Of a DNA stretch of 64,000 nucleotides, positions 8,455-17,354 are shown one piece after another (position 1 is the first letter of the stretch; the number at the start of each line of letters is the position of its first letter). The notes under the pieces were generated by a model, which did not search any database, was not told the DNA's origin, and saw only the letters and a program-made list of their open reading frames with translations. Made by a program: the position numbers and the translations under genes. This DNA is from Candidatus Rhodoferax odensensis (GTDB lineage: Bacteria; Pseudomonadota; Gammaproteobacteria; Burkholderiales; Burkholderiaceae_C), in the NCBI GenBank assembly GCA_016718405.1, contig JADKDJ010000035.1, positions 124,001 through 188,000 on the forward strand, given 5' to 3'.

Positions 8455-11400
8455 TTGCCAATTGGACCACTTGCGCTGGCGCCATAGCCGTAGACCGGAT
8501 AGGTCCCCCCGCCACCAAACACACCTGAGAGGGTGGGTGAGTTGGCAGAGACCAAGATGCCAGAGCCCGCGTTGGGGTTGGCCAGCGTGCCCGTGGTCGC
8601 GGACATTATCCCGCCAGTGTCGCCGTCAATGTGACCAATCGGCGCGCTAAAGCTGACACCCGCCAGGCCAATGGAGGTGTTGCCGTCGTACGTCTTGGAC
8701 GCTGAACCACCAAGGGTTGACGACAAGACCGGGGTCACGGAAAACAAGCGTCGATTGCCGGTAGCTTGGGCGGGTGCAGTGGCCCATGGCGCCGTATACT
8801 GTTTGAAGTCACCCGCCCCTAGTGTTAGGGGTCCATAGCTATGCCCTCCGGCGGGATCTGCCAGATACAGCAAATGGCGCCCATTGGGCGTGGAAATACC
8901 CGAAGCAGGGTCCATGGTGAACGGCCCGCTGGTTGCCCCCAGGATGACCGCGTCACCCACGGCTGCCGCGCTGATGATCGTCGACATCGGAATGTCTAAG
9001 CCCCCAGACGATTCAATCTTCACCGCGCCCGGCGCCGAAGCGGCGGAAACCGTGAGCAAGGGCGTCTGGCCAACGTAGGCCACGTTGCCGCTGACCGTGT
9101 TGCTCAGGGCCACACTGGTAGGGGTGTTCACGCCCGGCAAAGTCAGATTGATACCGCCAACCGCCGTCACGCTGAGCCCCCCGGCGCTTGCCACCACCGG
9201 CGCGCCCGCGCTCTGCGTCACGGCCCCGCCCGCAGTGAGCAGAACCACGCTTCCAACGCCGCCATCGTTCTGGATGCCATTGATAATGTCGACCGAACCA
9301 ACATTGATTGCGTTGACATCGGTGAAAGCAAAGGTCCTCGCCGCCGCCGACGGACCCACATGACCGGCAAGGTTGGTGACGTTGTTAGGCTCTGTCAAGC
9401 TGACGCCAGCAGCCCCATCAGCATTGAGATTCGAAATGGTTATCGGGGAAAAGGAAAGCTGATTGATCGCGCCGGCGGTGATCAAACTCATCGAACTAAA
9501 TGGGGTTGATGACACCGGCTCGCTGACCAATATTCCGCCGGTGTTGGCATTGCTGCCGACCTTTAGCAACGGTGTCAGGAAGCCTCCCAAGGCGCCATTT
9601 GACAGTCGCAGCGTTCCCGCCACATCCACCGACGGCGAGAACTCGATGACGGCTGTGGGGGTGTCAGGCTTGACCTCGATCCAGTTGCCCCCGCCGCCGG
9701 AGGTGGTCGTGGCGGAATGGGACTGGTGATCCGCCGTGTAACTGACGCTGCCGGATGTCGCGGTGACGGGATCCGTGATGGTCAACTTCTTGTTGGGACC
9801 GCTGACAGTCAAAGCGACATCGCCAGTGCCAACAGTTAAGCCCGAAACACCAACAGTGCCGACTGTCAGATCGTTGACGTTTGTAAACGAAAAACCAGGA
9901 CCAGTCACGCTGCCGGCCAGTGTGCCGATATTGTTGTTGGCATTCATCGCCACGCCGCCTGCAGAAGTCACCCTCAAGTACGGCGCTGTGACAGGCGCCG
10001 TTCCGAGTTGAGAGATGCCGCCGGTTCCCGCGTCGAGTTTCAGCGTGCCGCTGGCACCACCGTTGATCGACGCGTCAAGGAGTATGGACCCTGCCGCACC
10101 GGCCTTCAACGTCAAGACGCTGGGCGTGGCCCAGGCGACCGGGGCTGATACACGAATGTAGTAGTCGAGACCTCCCAGCACGTTAATGTCGACATTGGTC
10201 GAACCTAACTGACTAGTTAGCGTGGTCACGTCCAATACGGACGGGGTACCCGGGACGGTCGGGTCGAAATTGAAATTGGTACTTGCTGTCGGTGTGATGT
10301 TGGCCGTCACAGCGCTGTCAATACGCAGCTCATGCGGATCAAGCAGCAGCGTACCAGTCTTGCCCCGTGGGGCAGTCGTATCCACGCGCCCCTGAAAATC
10401 CAGGTACCGCTTGCCAGACACCTCAACGAAACCGCCGTCCCCCGAAGCAGCGCCGGCCCGCGCGGAGGCTTGCCCGTAATAACGCGTAGTGTCGTCTGCC
10501 CAGACGATGATCCTGCCACCGTGCCCTGACGCGGTGGCGTCAGCGGCCAGTCGGGTATCACCGCCCGCGTAGGTCACGGTCGCATTGGGCACCTGCGCGT
10601 TTTGGCCCTGGTAATCGCCCCCAATCCGAATCGAGCCGCCCGACTGTTCCCCAGACACATCAATGGACGCGCGATCGGCCAATGCCACCCGCCGCCCCAG
10701 TAAATCGACCTGGCCACCCTGCGTGCCGGTCGCGAGAATCTTGCTGTCGCCCTCCACCAACGCGTCACCGCTGGCCCTCAGCACGACGCGGCCGCCCTCT
10801 AGGTTGGCCTTATCGGCCTGGATCAAGCCCCTGTGCTTGAGCTGGCCGGCAAAGATCCCCACAGCGTCGCCCCTTAGCGTGCCCAGGTTCACCACCGAGT
10901 CAGTCGGTGCCTGCACCTCCAATGAAATGCTCTCAAGCCCACGCCCAGTCACGGCCACGCGCTGGCCCGCGGCCAGGATCACAGCACCACCCTTGGACTC
11001 GACCAGAGCAGTCTTGGCCAGTTCCATGCTGGGTGCGATCAACACCACATCGCCGCCGCGCGCCACGACGTTGCCCTGGACACTGAGAGGAGACAGTGAA
11101 TCAGCGATTCCCATCCCGCCAAACCGCAGGCGCCCGGCGATGGCGTCGAGTTCGCTCATGCCTACCGTCGAAGCTGTGAATCCGGCGGTGTCCACCACCG
11201 CACCGGCGCCCACCGCAATGCCGGACTGATTGACCAGCACCAGTGTGCCGTTGCTGGACAAATTCCCGAGCAACACCGAAGGTGTGTTGGTCACAACACG
11301 ATTGATGGAGGTGCTACCCGAATTCGGTTGGACAAATCGGGCGCTGTTGCCAACCGGAATGGAAAAACTCTGCCAATTGATGGCCGAGTGGTTGGTGCCG

Positions 11401-11579
11401 GCTCCGTTTTGCGTGGTGACCAGCAGCGTGTTGGGCTGCGGGTTGCTTACAGTGGCTTGGCCATGGATGACCATGGCGCCAGTCGGATTGGCAGCGACGG
11501 TATTCGCGTTCAAGCTGAACGCAATGGCCAGCGAAAACGCCAGAACCCTCGGGCTCGGTATGAATTGTGGCTTCGTCAT
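8451..11579 (-). CDS. Filamentous haemagglutinin-type exoprotein, N-terminal part with TPS secretion domain
   Basis: 1042 codons from the ATG at 11579, chosen over an upstream TTG because GGAGGG lies nine bases before it. The product has a long signal sequence (about 10-32, AFSLAIAFSLNANTVA) and a TPS domain (about 33-270): NPTGAMVIHGQATV, NHSAINWQSFSI, RFVQPNSGSTSINRVV and LVLVNQSGIAVGAGAVVDTAGF. After it come beta-helical GST-rich repeats and the start of the YDG region. The frame ends GPIGK-TGA at 8451; the continuation is in the -1 frame starting VTALAVS. It would be exported by the FhaC/ShlB-type transporter at 2711-4327. Role likely adhesion or biofilm; no toxin domain was recognised. 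Confidence 0.85.
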   Translation of the reverse strand: MTKPQFIPSPRVLAFSLAIAFSLNANTVAANPTGAMVIHGQATVSNPQPNTLLVTTQNGAGTNHSAINWQSFSIPVGNSARFVQPNSGSTSINRVVTNTPSVLLGNLSSNGTLVLVNQSGIAVGAGAVVDTAGFTASTVGMSELDAIAGRLRFGGMGIADSLSPLSVQGNVVARGGDVVLIAPSMELAKTALVESKGGAVILAAGQRVAVTGRGLESISLEVQAPTDSVVNLGTLRGDAVGIFAGQLKHRGLIQADKANLEGGRVVLRASGDALVEGDSKILATGTQGGQVDLLGRRVALADRASIDVSGEQSGGSIRIGGDYQGQNAQVPNATVTYAGGDTRLAADATASGHGGRIIVWADDTTRYYGQASARAGAASGDGGFVEVSGKRYLDFQGRVDTTAPRGKTGTLLLDPHELRIDSAVTANITPTASTNFNFDPTVPGTPSVLDVTTLTSQLGSTNVDINVLGGLDYYIRVSAPVAWATPSVLTLKAGAAGSILLDASINGGASGTLKLDAGTGGISQLGTAPVTAPYLRVTSAGGVAMNANNNIGTLAGSVTGPGFSFTNVNDLTVGTVGVSGLTVGTGDVALTVSGPNKKLTITDPVTATSGSVSYTADHQSHSATTTSGGGGNWIEVKPDTPTAVIEFSPSVDVAGTLRLSNGALGGFLTPLLKVGSNANTGGILVSEPVSSTPFSSMSLITAGAINQLSFSPITISNLNADGAAGVSLTEPNNVTNLAGHVGPSAAARTFAFTDVNAINVGSVDIINGIQNDGGVGSVVLLTAGGAVTQSAGAPVVASAGGLSVTAVGGINLTLPGVNTPTSVALSNTVSGNVAYVGQTPLLTVSAASAPGAVKIESSGGLDIPMSTIISAAAVGDAVILGATSGPFTMDPASGISTPNGRHLLYLADPAGGHSYGPLTLGAGDFKQYTAPWATAPAQATGNRRLFSVTPVLSSTLGGSASKTYDGNTSIGLAGVSFSAPIGHIDGDTGGIMSATTGTLANPNAGSGILVSANSPTLSGVFGGGGTYPVYGYGASASGPIGK

Positions 11580-11740
11580 GGCAATGAGCCCTCCAAGCAG
11601 GAACAAGCGCGCCCTGGCAAAGACGCAGCTTGGTCGATCTTAAAGCGACACCACCACTTTGCCCATCGCTGCGATGCTCAGAAAAGACCCCTTTTCGGCA
11701 AAAAAGTCACTTCCGCGCGAACATCACCTGTAAACAGCCA

Positions 11741-14700
11741 CTAAACCAGCACCCGCTCAATCCCCCCCCGATTGGCGCGCTGCACATACTCCGGCATCCA
11801 GTTTTCGCCCAGTATCTGGCGCGCCATCTCGACCACGATGTAATCCGCCTCCATCAGTCCGTTTTGCAGGTCCTCGCCAAAGCGAGACAAACCCTGCATA
11901 CACGCCGGGCAAGAGGTCAGCATCTTGATGTTGTCCTTGGCGCCGACCAGGCCGCTGCTGCGCAATTGCGCCTCGCCCTTGCGGATCTCCTCTTCCTTGC
12001 GAAAGCGCACCTGTGTGGAGATGTCAGGCCGGTTCAGCGCGAGCGTGCCAGACTCGCCACAGCAGCGCGCCGACTGCACCACGTTGTTGCCGAGCAAGGC
12101 CTTGACCGTTTTGATTGGCGCCTGAAGCTTCATTGGGCTGTGGCAGGGGTCGTGAAACAGGAATGCACCTGCGTCTTGCAGTGTGATGCCCTTCTCTAGA
12201 AGGTATTCATGGATGTCAATAATGCGGCTGCCAGGGAATATCTCTTCGAACTTGTAGCCCTGCAACTGGTCGTAGCAGGTGCCGCAACTCACCACCACGG
12301 TCTTGATGTCCAGGTAATTCAAGGTGTTGGCGACGCGGTGAAACAACACCCGGTTGTCGGTGATCATCTTCTCGGCCTTGTCGAACTGACCCGAGCCGCG
12401 TTGTGGGTAGCCGCAACACAGGTAGCCCGGCGGCAGAACCGTCTGTACGCCGGCGTGCCACAGCATGGCTTGTGTGGCCAGCCCGACTTGGCTGAACAAG
12501 CGCTCCGAGCCGCAACCGGGAAAGTAAAACACCGCCTCGGTCTCCGCGTTCGTCGACTGCGGGTCGCGAATGATGGGTACGTAGTTCTTGTCCTCGATGT
12601 CCAGCAAGGCGCGCGCGGTCCGCTTGGGCAAGCCACCGGGCAGCTTCTTGTTGACGAAGTGGATCACCTGCTCCTTCAGCGGCGCGGTGCCCACCGTGGC
12701 CCGTGGCTTGGCCGTCTGCCGGCGCGACACCAGCCTGAGCAGATCGTGCGCGATGCGCTGTGAGCGAATCGCCAGGTTGACCATGATTGAGCGCGCCGTG
12801 CGAATCGTCTGCGGGTTGGTCGCATTAAGCAGGAACATGGCAGCCGCGCCAGCCGGTCGGAAGCTCTTCTTGCCCATCTTGCGCAGCAGGTTGCGCATGT
12901 TCATGGTGACGTCGCCAAAGTCGATCTTCACCGGGCACGGCGACAGGCACTTGTGGCACACCGTGCAGTGGTCGGCCACGTCTTCAAACTCCTGCCAGTG
13001 CTTGATGGACACACCGCGGCGCGTCTGCTCTTCATACAGAAAAGCCTCCACCAGCAGCGAAGTGGCCAGAATCTTGTTGCGCGGGCTGTACAGCAGGTTT
13101 GCGCGCGGCACGTGGGTGGCGCACTCAGGCTTGCACTTGCCGCAGCGCAGGCAGTCCTTGACGCTGTCGGCAATCGCGCCAATGTCGCTTTGCTGCATGA
13201 TCAGCGACTCGTGCCCCATCAGGCCAAAACTTGGCGTGTAGGCATTGGTAAGGTCAGCGAACACCGATGGCTTGCCGCGCCGCGCTCGCAATGGCGGAAC
13301 TTCTGCACCTGGCCCGGCTGCGCCGGTCGGGACGCCACAATTTCGAAGCAACTTGCCCTTGTTAAAGCGCCCCTCGGGGTCCACCCGGGCCTTGTAGTCG
13401 GCAAATGGCTGCAACTCGGCGTCGGTCAGGAATTCCAACTTGGTGATGCCGATACCATGCTCCCCGGAGATCACGCCGTCCAGCGAGCGTGCCAGCAGCA
13501 TGATGCGGCTAACCGCGCCGTGCGCCGCTTGCAGCATGTCGTAGTCGTCGCTGTTGACCGGGATATTGGTGTGCACGTTGCCGTCACCGGCGTGCATGTG
13601 CAAGGCCACCCAGACCCTGCCTTTGAGCACACGCTGATGAATGGCGGTGCATTCGCGCAGCACCGGCTCAAAGGCGCTGCCGGCAAAAATGCTCTGCAAA
13701 GGCACGCGCAATTGCGTCTTCCAGCTCGCACGCAAAGTATGGTCCTGCAACTCGCCAAACAGGGGGTCGACATTGTCGAGCCAACCTTGCCACACACCAC
13801 GCACCTCGGCAATCAGGCCCAGTGCCTGAGCCACTCGGTCCCCCAGCAGTTCGGCACTGGGGATGTCGTTGGCATCGTCCTGTTTGCCCAACGGCAAGCT
13901 GCCATCTGCAAAGAACTCCTGCAGCGCATCGCACAAGGCCAGCTTGTTCTTCAAGCTCAATTCGATGTTGATGCGCTCGATGCCGTCGGTGTATTCGGCC
14001 ATGCGGTGCAGCGGGATCACCACGTCTTCATTGATCTTGAAGGCGTTGGTGTGGCGCGAAATCGCGGCGGTACGCTTGCGGTCAAGCCAGAACTTCTTGC
14101 GCGCTTCGGGGCTGACGGCAATAAAGCCCTCGCCGCTGCGCGAATTGGCGATCCGTACCACCTCTGACGTAGCCCGCGCGACGGCCTCGGCGTTGTCGCC
14201 AGCGATGTCCCCAAACAAGGCCATCTTTGGTAGACCGCCGCGTTTGCTTTTGGTAGCGTAGCCCACCGCCCTGAGGTAGCGGTCATCCAGATGCTCCAGT
14301 CCCGCCAGCACGATGCCGCTGCGCTTTTGTTCGGCAGCCATGAAATCTATGATTTCCACGATGCTGGGCACGGCGTCGCGCGCATTGCCGAAGAACTCAA
14401 GGCAAACCGTTCTGGTGTGCGCGGGCATCTTGTGCACAATCCAGCGCGCGCTGGTAATCAGGCCATCGCAGCCCTCTTTCTGGATACCGGGCAGACCGCT
14501 CAAGAACTTGTCGGTCACATCCTTTCCCAGCCCCTCCTTGCGAAAGGAAGCTCCCGGGATGTCAAGCCGCTGCGTGCGCAGCACCGTCTTGCCGTCGGCC
14601 TTGAAGTACTTCAGCTCAAAACTGGCCAGTTCGGCATCGTGTATCTTGCCGCGGTTGTGGTTCAGCCGGGTCACTTCCAGCCACTCAGCTTGCGGTGTCA

Positions 14701-15676
14701 CCATGCGCCAGCTGGCCAGGTTGTCCAGTGCCGTGCCCCACAGCACGGCTTTCTTGCCGCCCGCATTCATGGCGATGTTGCCGCCAATGCAAGACGCCTC
14801 GGCCGAAGTGGGGTCCACGGCAAACACGAAGCCTGCGCGCTCGGCGGCGTCGGCCACGCGTTGCGTTACCACGCCGGCTTCGGTCCAGACCGTGCCCGTT
14901 GGCTCGCTCAGGCCCGGCAGCGTGACCATTTCCACCTCGGTCATGGCCTCCAACTTCTCGGTATTGATCACCGCGCTGTTCCAGGTCAGTGGCACCGCGC
15001 CGCCGGTGTACCCGGTGCCGCCACCACGTGGAATGATGGTCAAACCCAGCTCGATGCAACCTTTGATCAAAACGGCCAACTCGGCTTCGCTATCGGGTGT
15101 CAGCACCACAAATGGGTACTCGACCCGCCAATCCGTAGCATCGGTCACGTGCGAGACGCGGCTCAGGCCGTCGAACTTGATGTTGTCCTTGGCAGTCAGT
15201 CGGCCCAACACGCGCTGGGCTTTGCGCCGCAACTCGGCGACTTCTACAAACATCGCGTCAAACTCACGCACGGCATCAGCGGCTGCAGCCAGTAATTGCC
15301 CAACCAGAGCATCGCGTTCGGGGTCGCTGTCGGGGGTGCGCCGCTTCTCCACCTCACCCAGGCGGTGCAGCAACGCGTCGACCAGCAGGCGCCGACGCTT
15401 GGGGTTGTCGAGCAGATCGTCCTGCAAGTAGGGGTTGCGCTGCACCACCCAGATGTCGCCCAGCACCTCGTACAGCATTCGCGCCGAGCGGCCGGTGCGG
15501 CGCTCCTCGCGCAGTCGGTTGAGCAGATCCCAGGCCGGTGCGCCCAGCAGGCGGATGACGATTTCGCGGTCCGAGAACGAGGTGTAGTTGTACGGGATCT
15601 CGCGAATGCGTTCGTGCACGTGTGGCGCGTGCAGTGCGGCGGGCGAGAACGGAAGAATCGGTGTGGGAGCGTTCAT
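11741..15676 (-). CDS. Large FAD-linked dehydrogenase with Fe-S and CCG domains (DUF3683 family)
   Basis: 1311 residues from the ATG at 15676 (MNAPTPILPF). Domains in order: DUF3683-type N-terminal region (about 20-170); FAD-binding type 4 domain with PP-loop PRGGGTGYTGG (216-226); FAD-linked oxidase C-terminal domain including HMHAGDGNVHTNIPV and SGEHGIGITK; two 4Fe-4S clusters, CLRCGKCKPEC (about 840) and CTVCHKCLSPCP (about 905); then two CCG domains, PGCGSERLF with CCGYPQRGSG (about 1055-1090) and DPCHSP with RCCGESGTLALN (about 1180-1205). The layout is that of D-lactate/glycolate dehydrogenases with the subunits fused in one chain, passing electrons from a 2-hydroxy acid to the quinone pool; the exact substrate cannot be read. 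It is transcribed away from ugpB. Confidence 0.9.
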   Translation of the reverse strand: MNAPTPILPFSPAALHAPHVHERIREIPYNYTSFSDREIVIRLLGAPAWDLLNRLREERRTGRSARMLYEVLGDIWVVQRNPYLQDDLLDNPKRRRLLVDALLHRLGEVEKRRTPDSDPERDALVGQLLAAAADAVREFDAMFVEVAELRRKAQRVLGRLTAKDNIKFDGLSRVSHVTDATDWRVEYPFVVLTPDSEAELAVLIKGCIELGLTIIPRGGGTGYTGGAVPLTWNSAVINTEKLEAMTEVEMVTLPGLSEPTGTVWTEAGVVTQRVADAAERAGFVFAVDPTSAEASCIGGNIAMNAGGKKAVLWGTALDNLASWRMVTPQAEWLEVTRLNHNRGKIHDAELASFELKYFKADGKTVLRTQRLDIPGASFRKEGLGKDVTDKFLSGLPGIQKEGCDGLITSARWIVHKMPAHTRTVCLEFFGNARDAVPSIVEIIDFMAAEQKRSGIVLAGLEHLDDRYLRAVGYATKSKRGGLPKMALFGDIAGDNAEAVARATSEVVRIANSRSGEGFIAVSPEARKKFWLDRKRTAAISRHTNAFKINEDVVIPLHRMAEYTDGIERINIELSLKNKLALCDALQEFFADGSLPLGKQDDANDIPSAELLGDRVAQALGLIAEVRGVWQGWLDNVDPLFGELQDHTLRASWKTQLRVPLQSIFAGSAFEPVLRECTAIHQRVLKGRVWVALHMHAGDGNVHTNIPVNSDDYDMLQAAHGAVSRIMLLARSLDGVISGEHGIGITKLEFLTDAELQPFADYKARVDPEGRFNKGKLLRNCGVPTGAAGPGAEVPPLRARRGKPSVFADLTNAYTPSFGLMGHESLIMQQSDIGAIADSVKDCLRCGKCKPECATHVPRANLLYSPRNKILATSLLVEAFLYEEQTRRGVSIKHWQEFEDVADHCTVCHKCLSPCPVKIDFGDVTMNMRNLLRKMGKKSFRPAGAAAMFLLNATNPQTIRTARSIMVNLAIRSQRIAHDLLRLVSRRQTAKPRATVGTAPLKEQVIHFVNKKLPGGLPKRTARALLDIEDKNYVPIIRDPQSTNAETEAVFYFPGCGSERLFSQVGLATQAMLWHAGVQTVLPPGYLCCGYPQRGSGQFDKAEKMITDNRVLFHRVANTLNYLDIKTVVVSCGTCYDQLQGYKFEEIFPGSRIIDIHEYLLEKGITLQDAGAFLFHDPCHSPMKLQAPIKTVKALLGNNVVQSARCCGESGTLALNRPDISTQVRFRKEEEIRKGEAQLRSSGLVGAKDNIKMLTSCPACMQGLSRFGEDLQNGLMEADYIVVEMARQILGENWMPEYVQRANRGGIERVLV

Positions 15677-15827
15677 CGGGTTCGAAATTGACAAGCCAGC
15701 ACGTGGCACGGATGCGCAACCCGGCTGGCTGGAGATATTACCGCAGTGCAGCAATCACCCGGCTTCCTGAGGGAAACCCGGATGGGGCTGGGTGAAAAAC
15801 GCGTGTCTAATCGCCAGGGTCAGCCCG

Positions 15828-15856
15828 CCGTCACCGATTTGACACGTTTGCGTCAC
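15828..15856 (+). promoter_or_regulatory. Putative Pho box upstream of ugpB
   Basis: Three 7-base units at an exact 11-base period, CCGTCAC, TTGACAC and GCGTCAC, separated by CGAT and GTTT. The arrangement matches PhoB boxes (7-base CTGTCAT units, 4-base spacers), although each unit matches the consensus at only four or five of seven positions. A -10-like TACGCT (15867-15872) begins ten bases after the last unit, the distance expected for PhoB activation. The ugp operon is a classical Pho target in enterobacteria, which supports the reading. Confidence 0.45.
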
Positions 15857-15964
15857 ATCTGACCGCTACGCTTGGCCCTTTTCGCAGGATAGTGAACTGC
15901 AACGGTCCGACAACCACCCAGGGACAGCACCGCAGGTCTGTGCCACAACCTATCAGGAGAACCC

Positions 15965-17269
15965 ATGAAACTGCAACTTACAGCCTTCGCCATGGCAGCG
16001 GCGCTGTCCATTCCAGCGCAAGCCCAGACCGAAATCCAATGGTGGCACTCCATGACCGGTGGTCTGAACGATTGGGTCATCGATTTGGCCAACGATTTCA
16101 ACGCCAGCCAAAAGGAATACAAAATCGTGCCTACCTACAAGGGCACTTACGACGAGACCATGCCCGCTGCCGTAGCGGCTTTCCGCGCGGGGAATGCCCC
16201 GCACATCCTGCAAGTGTTTGAAGTCGGCACGGCGACGATGATGGCGGCAAAGGGGGCTGTGGTGCCCGTTGGCAAGGTGTTGGCTGACGCTGGCTACAAG
16301 TTCGACCCCAAGGCTTACATCCCCGCCGTGGTGGGTTACTACACGGCACCCACCGGGCAGATGCTCAGTTTTCCCCTCAATAGCTCGACCACGGTGTTCA
16401 ACTACAACAAGGACCTGTTTCGCAAGGCGGGCCTTGACCCCAACAAGCCGCCCGCGACCTGGCCGGAAGTGGTACTCGCCGCTGCGAAGCTGAAAGCTTC
16501 AGGCGTGACCTGCCCGTTCACGACCAGTTGGCAGGGATGGACCCAGCTGGAGAGCTTCTCGACCTGGCACAACACACTGTTTGCCAGCCAGAACAACGGA
16601 TTTGGTGGCACGGGCGCGCGCCTGTTGGTCAACAGTCCTTTGCATGTCCGTCACATCGAAAACCTGTCCAACATGGCCAAGCAGGGGCTGTTTGTCTATC
16701 GTGGGCGCGGCAACAAGCCCGATGCCAGCTTCTACTCGGGTGAGTGCGCCATGGCCACGGCATCGTCGTCGACCTATGCCACGATCAAGAAGAATGCCAA
16801 ATTCGAGTTTGGCATCGCGCCGCTGCCGTATTACCCGGACGTAGCTGGCGCACCGCAGAACACCATCATTGGCGGCGCTTCGCTGTGGGTCATGGGCGGC
16901 AAGAAGCCGGCCGAATACAAAGGTGTGGCGAAGTTCTTCAATCACCTGACCAACGCCGACATACAGGCCAAGAGCCACCAGCGAACGGGCTACCTGCCTA
17001 TCACGCTGGCGTCGTTCGCGCTCACTGAGAAGTCGGGCTTCTACAAACAGAACCCCGGCACGGACGTCGCCGTGAACCAGATGATCCGCAAGACCACCGA
17101 CAAGTCCCGGGGCATCCGTCTAGGCAACTTCGTCCAGGTGCGTGCCGTGGAGGACGAAGAGCTCGAGCAGGTCTGGGCCGGCAAGAAGACGGCCAAAGAG
17201 GCACTTGACAGTATCGTCAGCCGCGGCAACGAATTGTTGGAGCGCTTTGAAAAGGCGAACAAGCGCTAA
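15965..17269 (+). CDS. ugpB: sn-Glycerol-3-phosphate ABC transporter, periplasmic binding protein UgpB
   Basis: A 434-residue extracellular solute-binding protein, family 1. The signal peptide covers about 1-20 (LTAFAMAAALSIPAQAQ). The mature start TEIQWWHSMTGGLNDWVIDL and the later blocks YKGTYDETMPAAVAAFRAG, QVFEVGTATMMAAKGAVVPV and GECAMATASSSTYATI are typical of UgpB. It captures glycerol-3-phosphate and glycerophosphodiesters for the UgpAE permease and UgpC ATPase. A good AGGAG lies before the ATG. First gene of ugpBAE-C-Q, with a possible Pho box upstream. A GC-rich hairpin after the stop may set a higher level of this gene than of the permease genes. Confidence 0.96.
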   Translation: MKLQLTAFAMAAALSIPAQAQTEIQWWHSMTGGLNDWVIDLANDFNASQKEYKIVPTYKGTYDETMPAAVAAFRAGNAPHILQVFEVGTATMMAAKGAVVPVGKVLADAGYKFDPKAYIPAVVGYYTAPTGQMLSFPLNSSTTVFNYNKDLFRKAGLDPNKPPATWPEVVLAAAKLKASGVTCPFTTSWQGWTQLESFSTWHNTLFASQNNGFGGTGARLLVNSPLHVRHIENLSNMAKQGLFVYRGRGNKPDASFYSGECAMATASSSTYATIKKNAKFEFGIAPLPYYPDVAGAPQNTIIGGASLWVMGGKKPAEYKGVAKFFNHLTNADIQAKSHQRTGYLPITLASFALTEKSGFYKQNPGTDVAVNQMIRKTTDKSRGIRLGNFVQVRAVEDEELEQVWAGKKTAKEALDSIVSRGNELLERFEKANKR

Positions 17270-17276
17270 TCGGAAC

Positions 17277-17302
17277 GCGGCGCGCGCAAGGCCGCGTGCC
17301 GC
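17277..17302 (+). other. Hairpin after ugpB
   Basis: GCGGCGCGCG and CGCGTGCCGC form a 10-bp stem with one mismatch and a six-base loop, eight bases past the ugpB stop. No T run follows. Such hairpins between a binding-protein gene and its permease genes commonly protect the upstream mRNA from 3' decay, which would fit the greater need for UgpB. Confidence 0.4.
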
Positions 17303-17354
17303 TGCCCCCCATACACCCGGTTGCGCGGGCATGACCAAATCCGACTGAACCATC

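Noticed and set aside
8445..8460. Programmed -1 ribosomal frameshift in the exoprotein gene
   Set aside because: No X-XXY-YYZ slippery heptamer at the junction; a lost base is the simpler explanation.
6928..8487. Long plus-strand open frame (519 codons) opposite the YDG repeats
   Set aside because: It is antisense to a repeat-rich gene of high GC content; no domain, no ribosome site, and its length follows from codon bias in the repeated sense frame.
11691..11706. GAAAAG/CTTTTC inverted repeat behind the FAD/Fe-S dehydrogenase gene as a terminator
   Set aside because: Stem of six A/T-rich pairs with no T tract after it in the direction of transcription.
12953..14167. Long plus-strand open frame opposite the FAD/Fe-S dehydrogenase gene
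   Set aside because: The opposite strand encodes an intact, recognisable enzyme; the antisense product has no family likeness.
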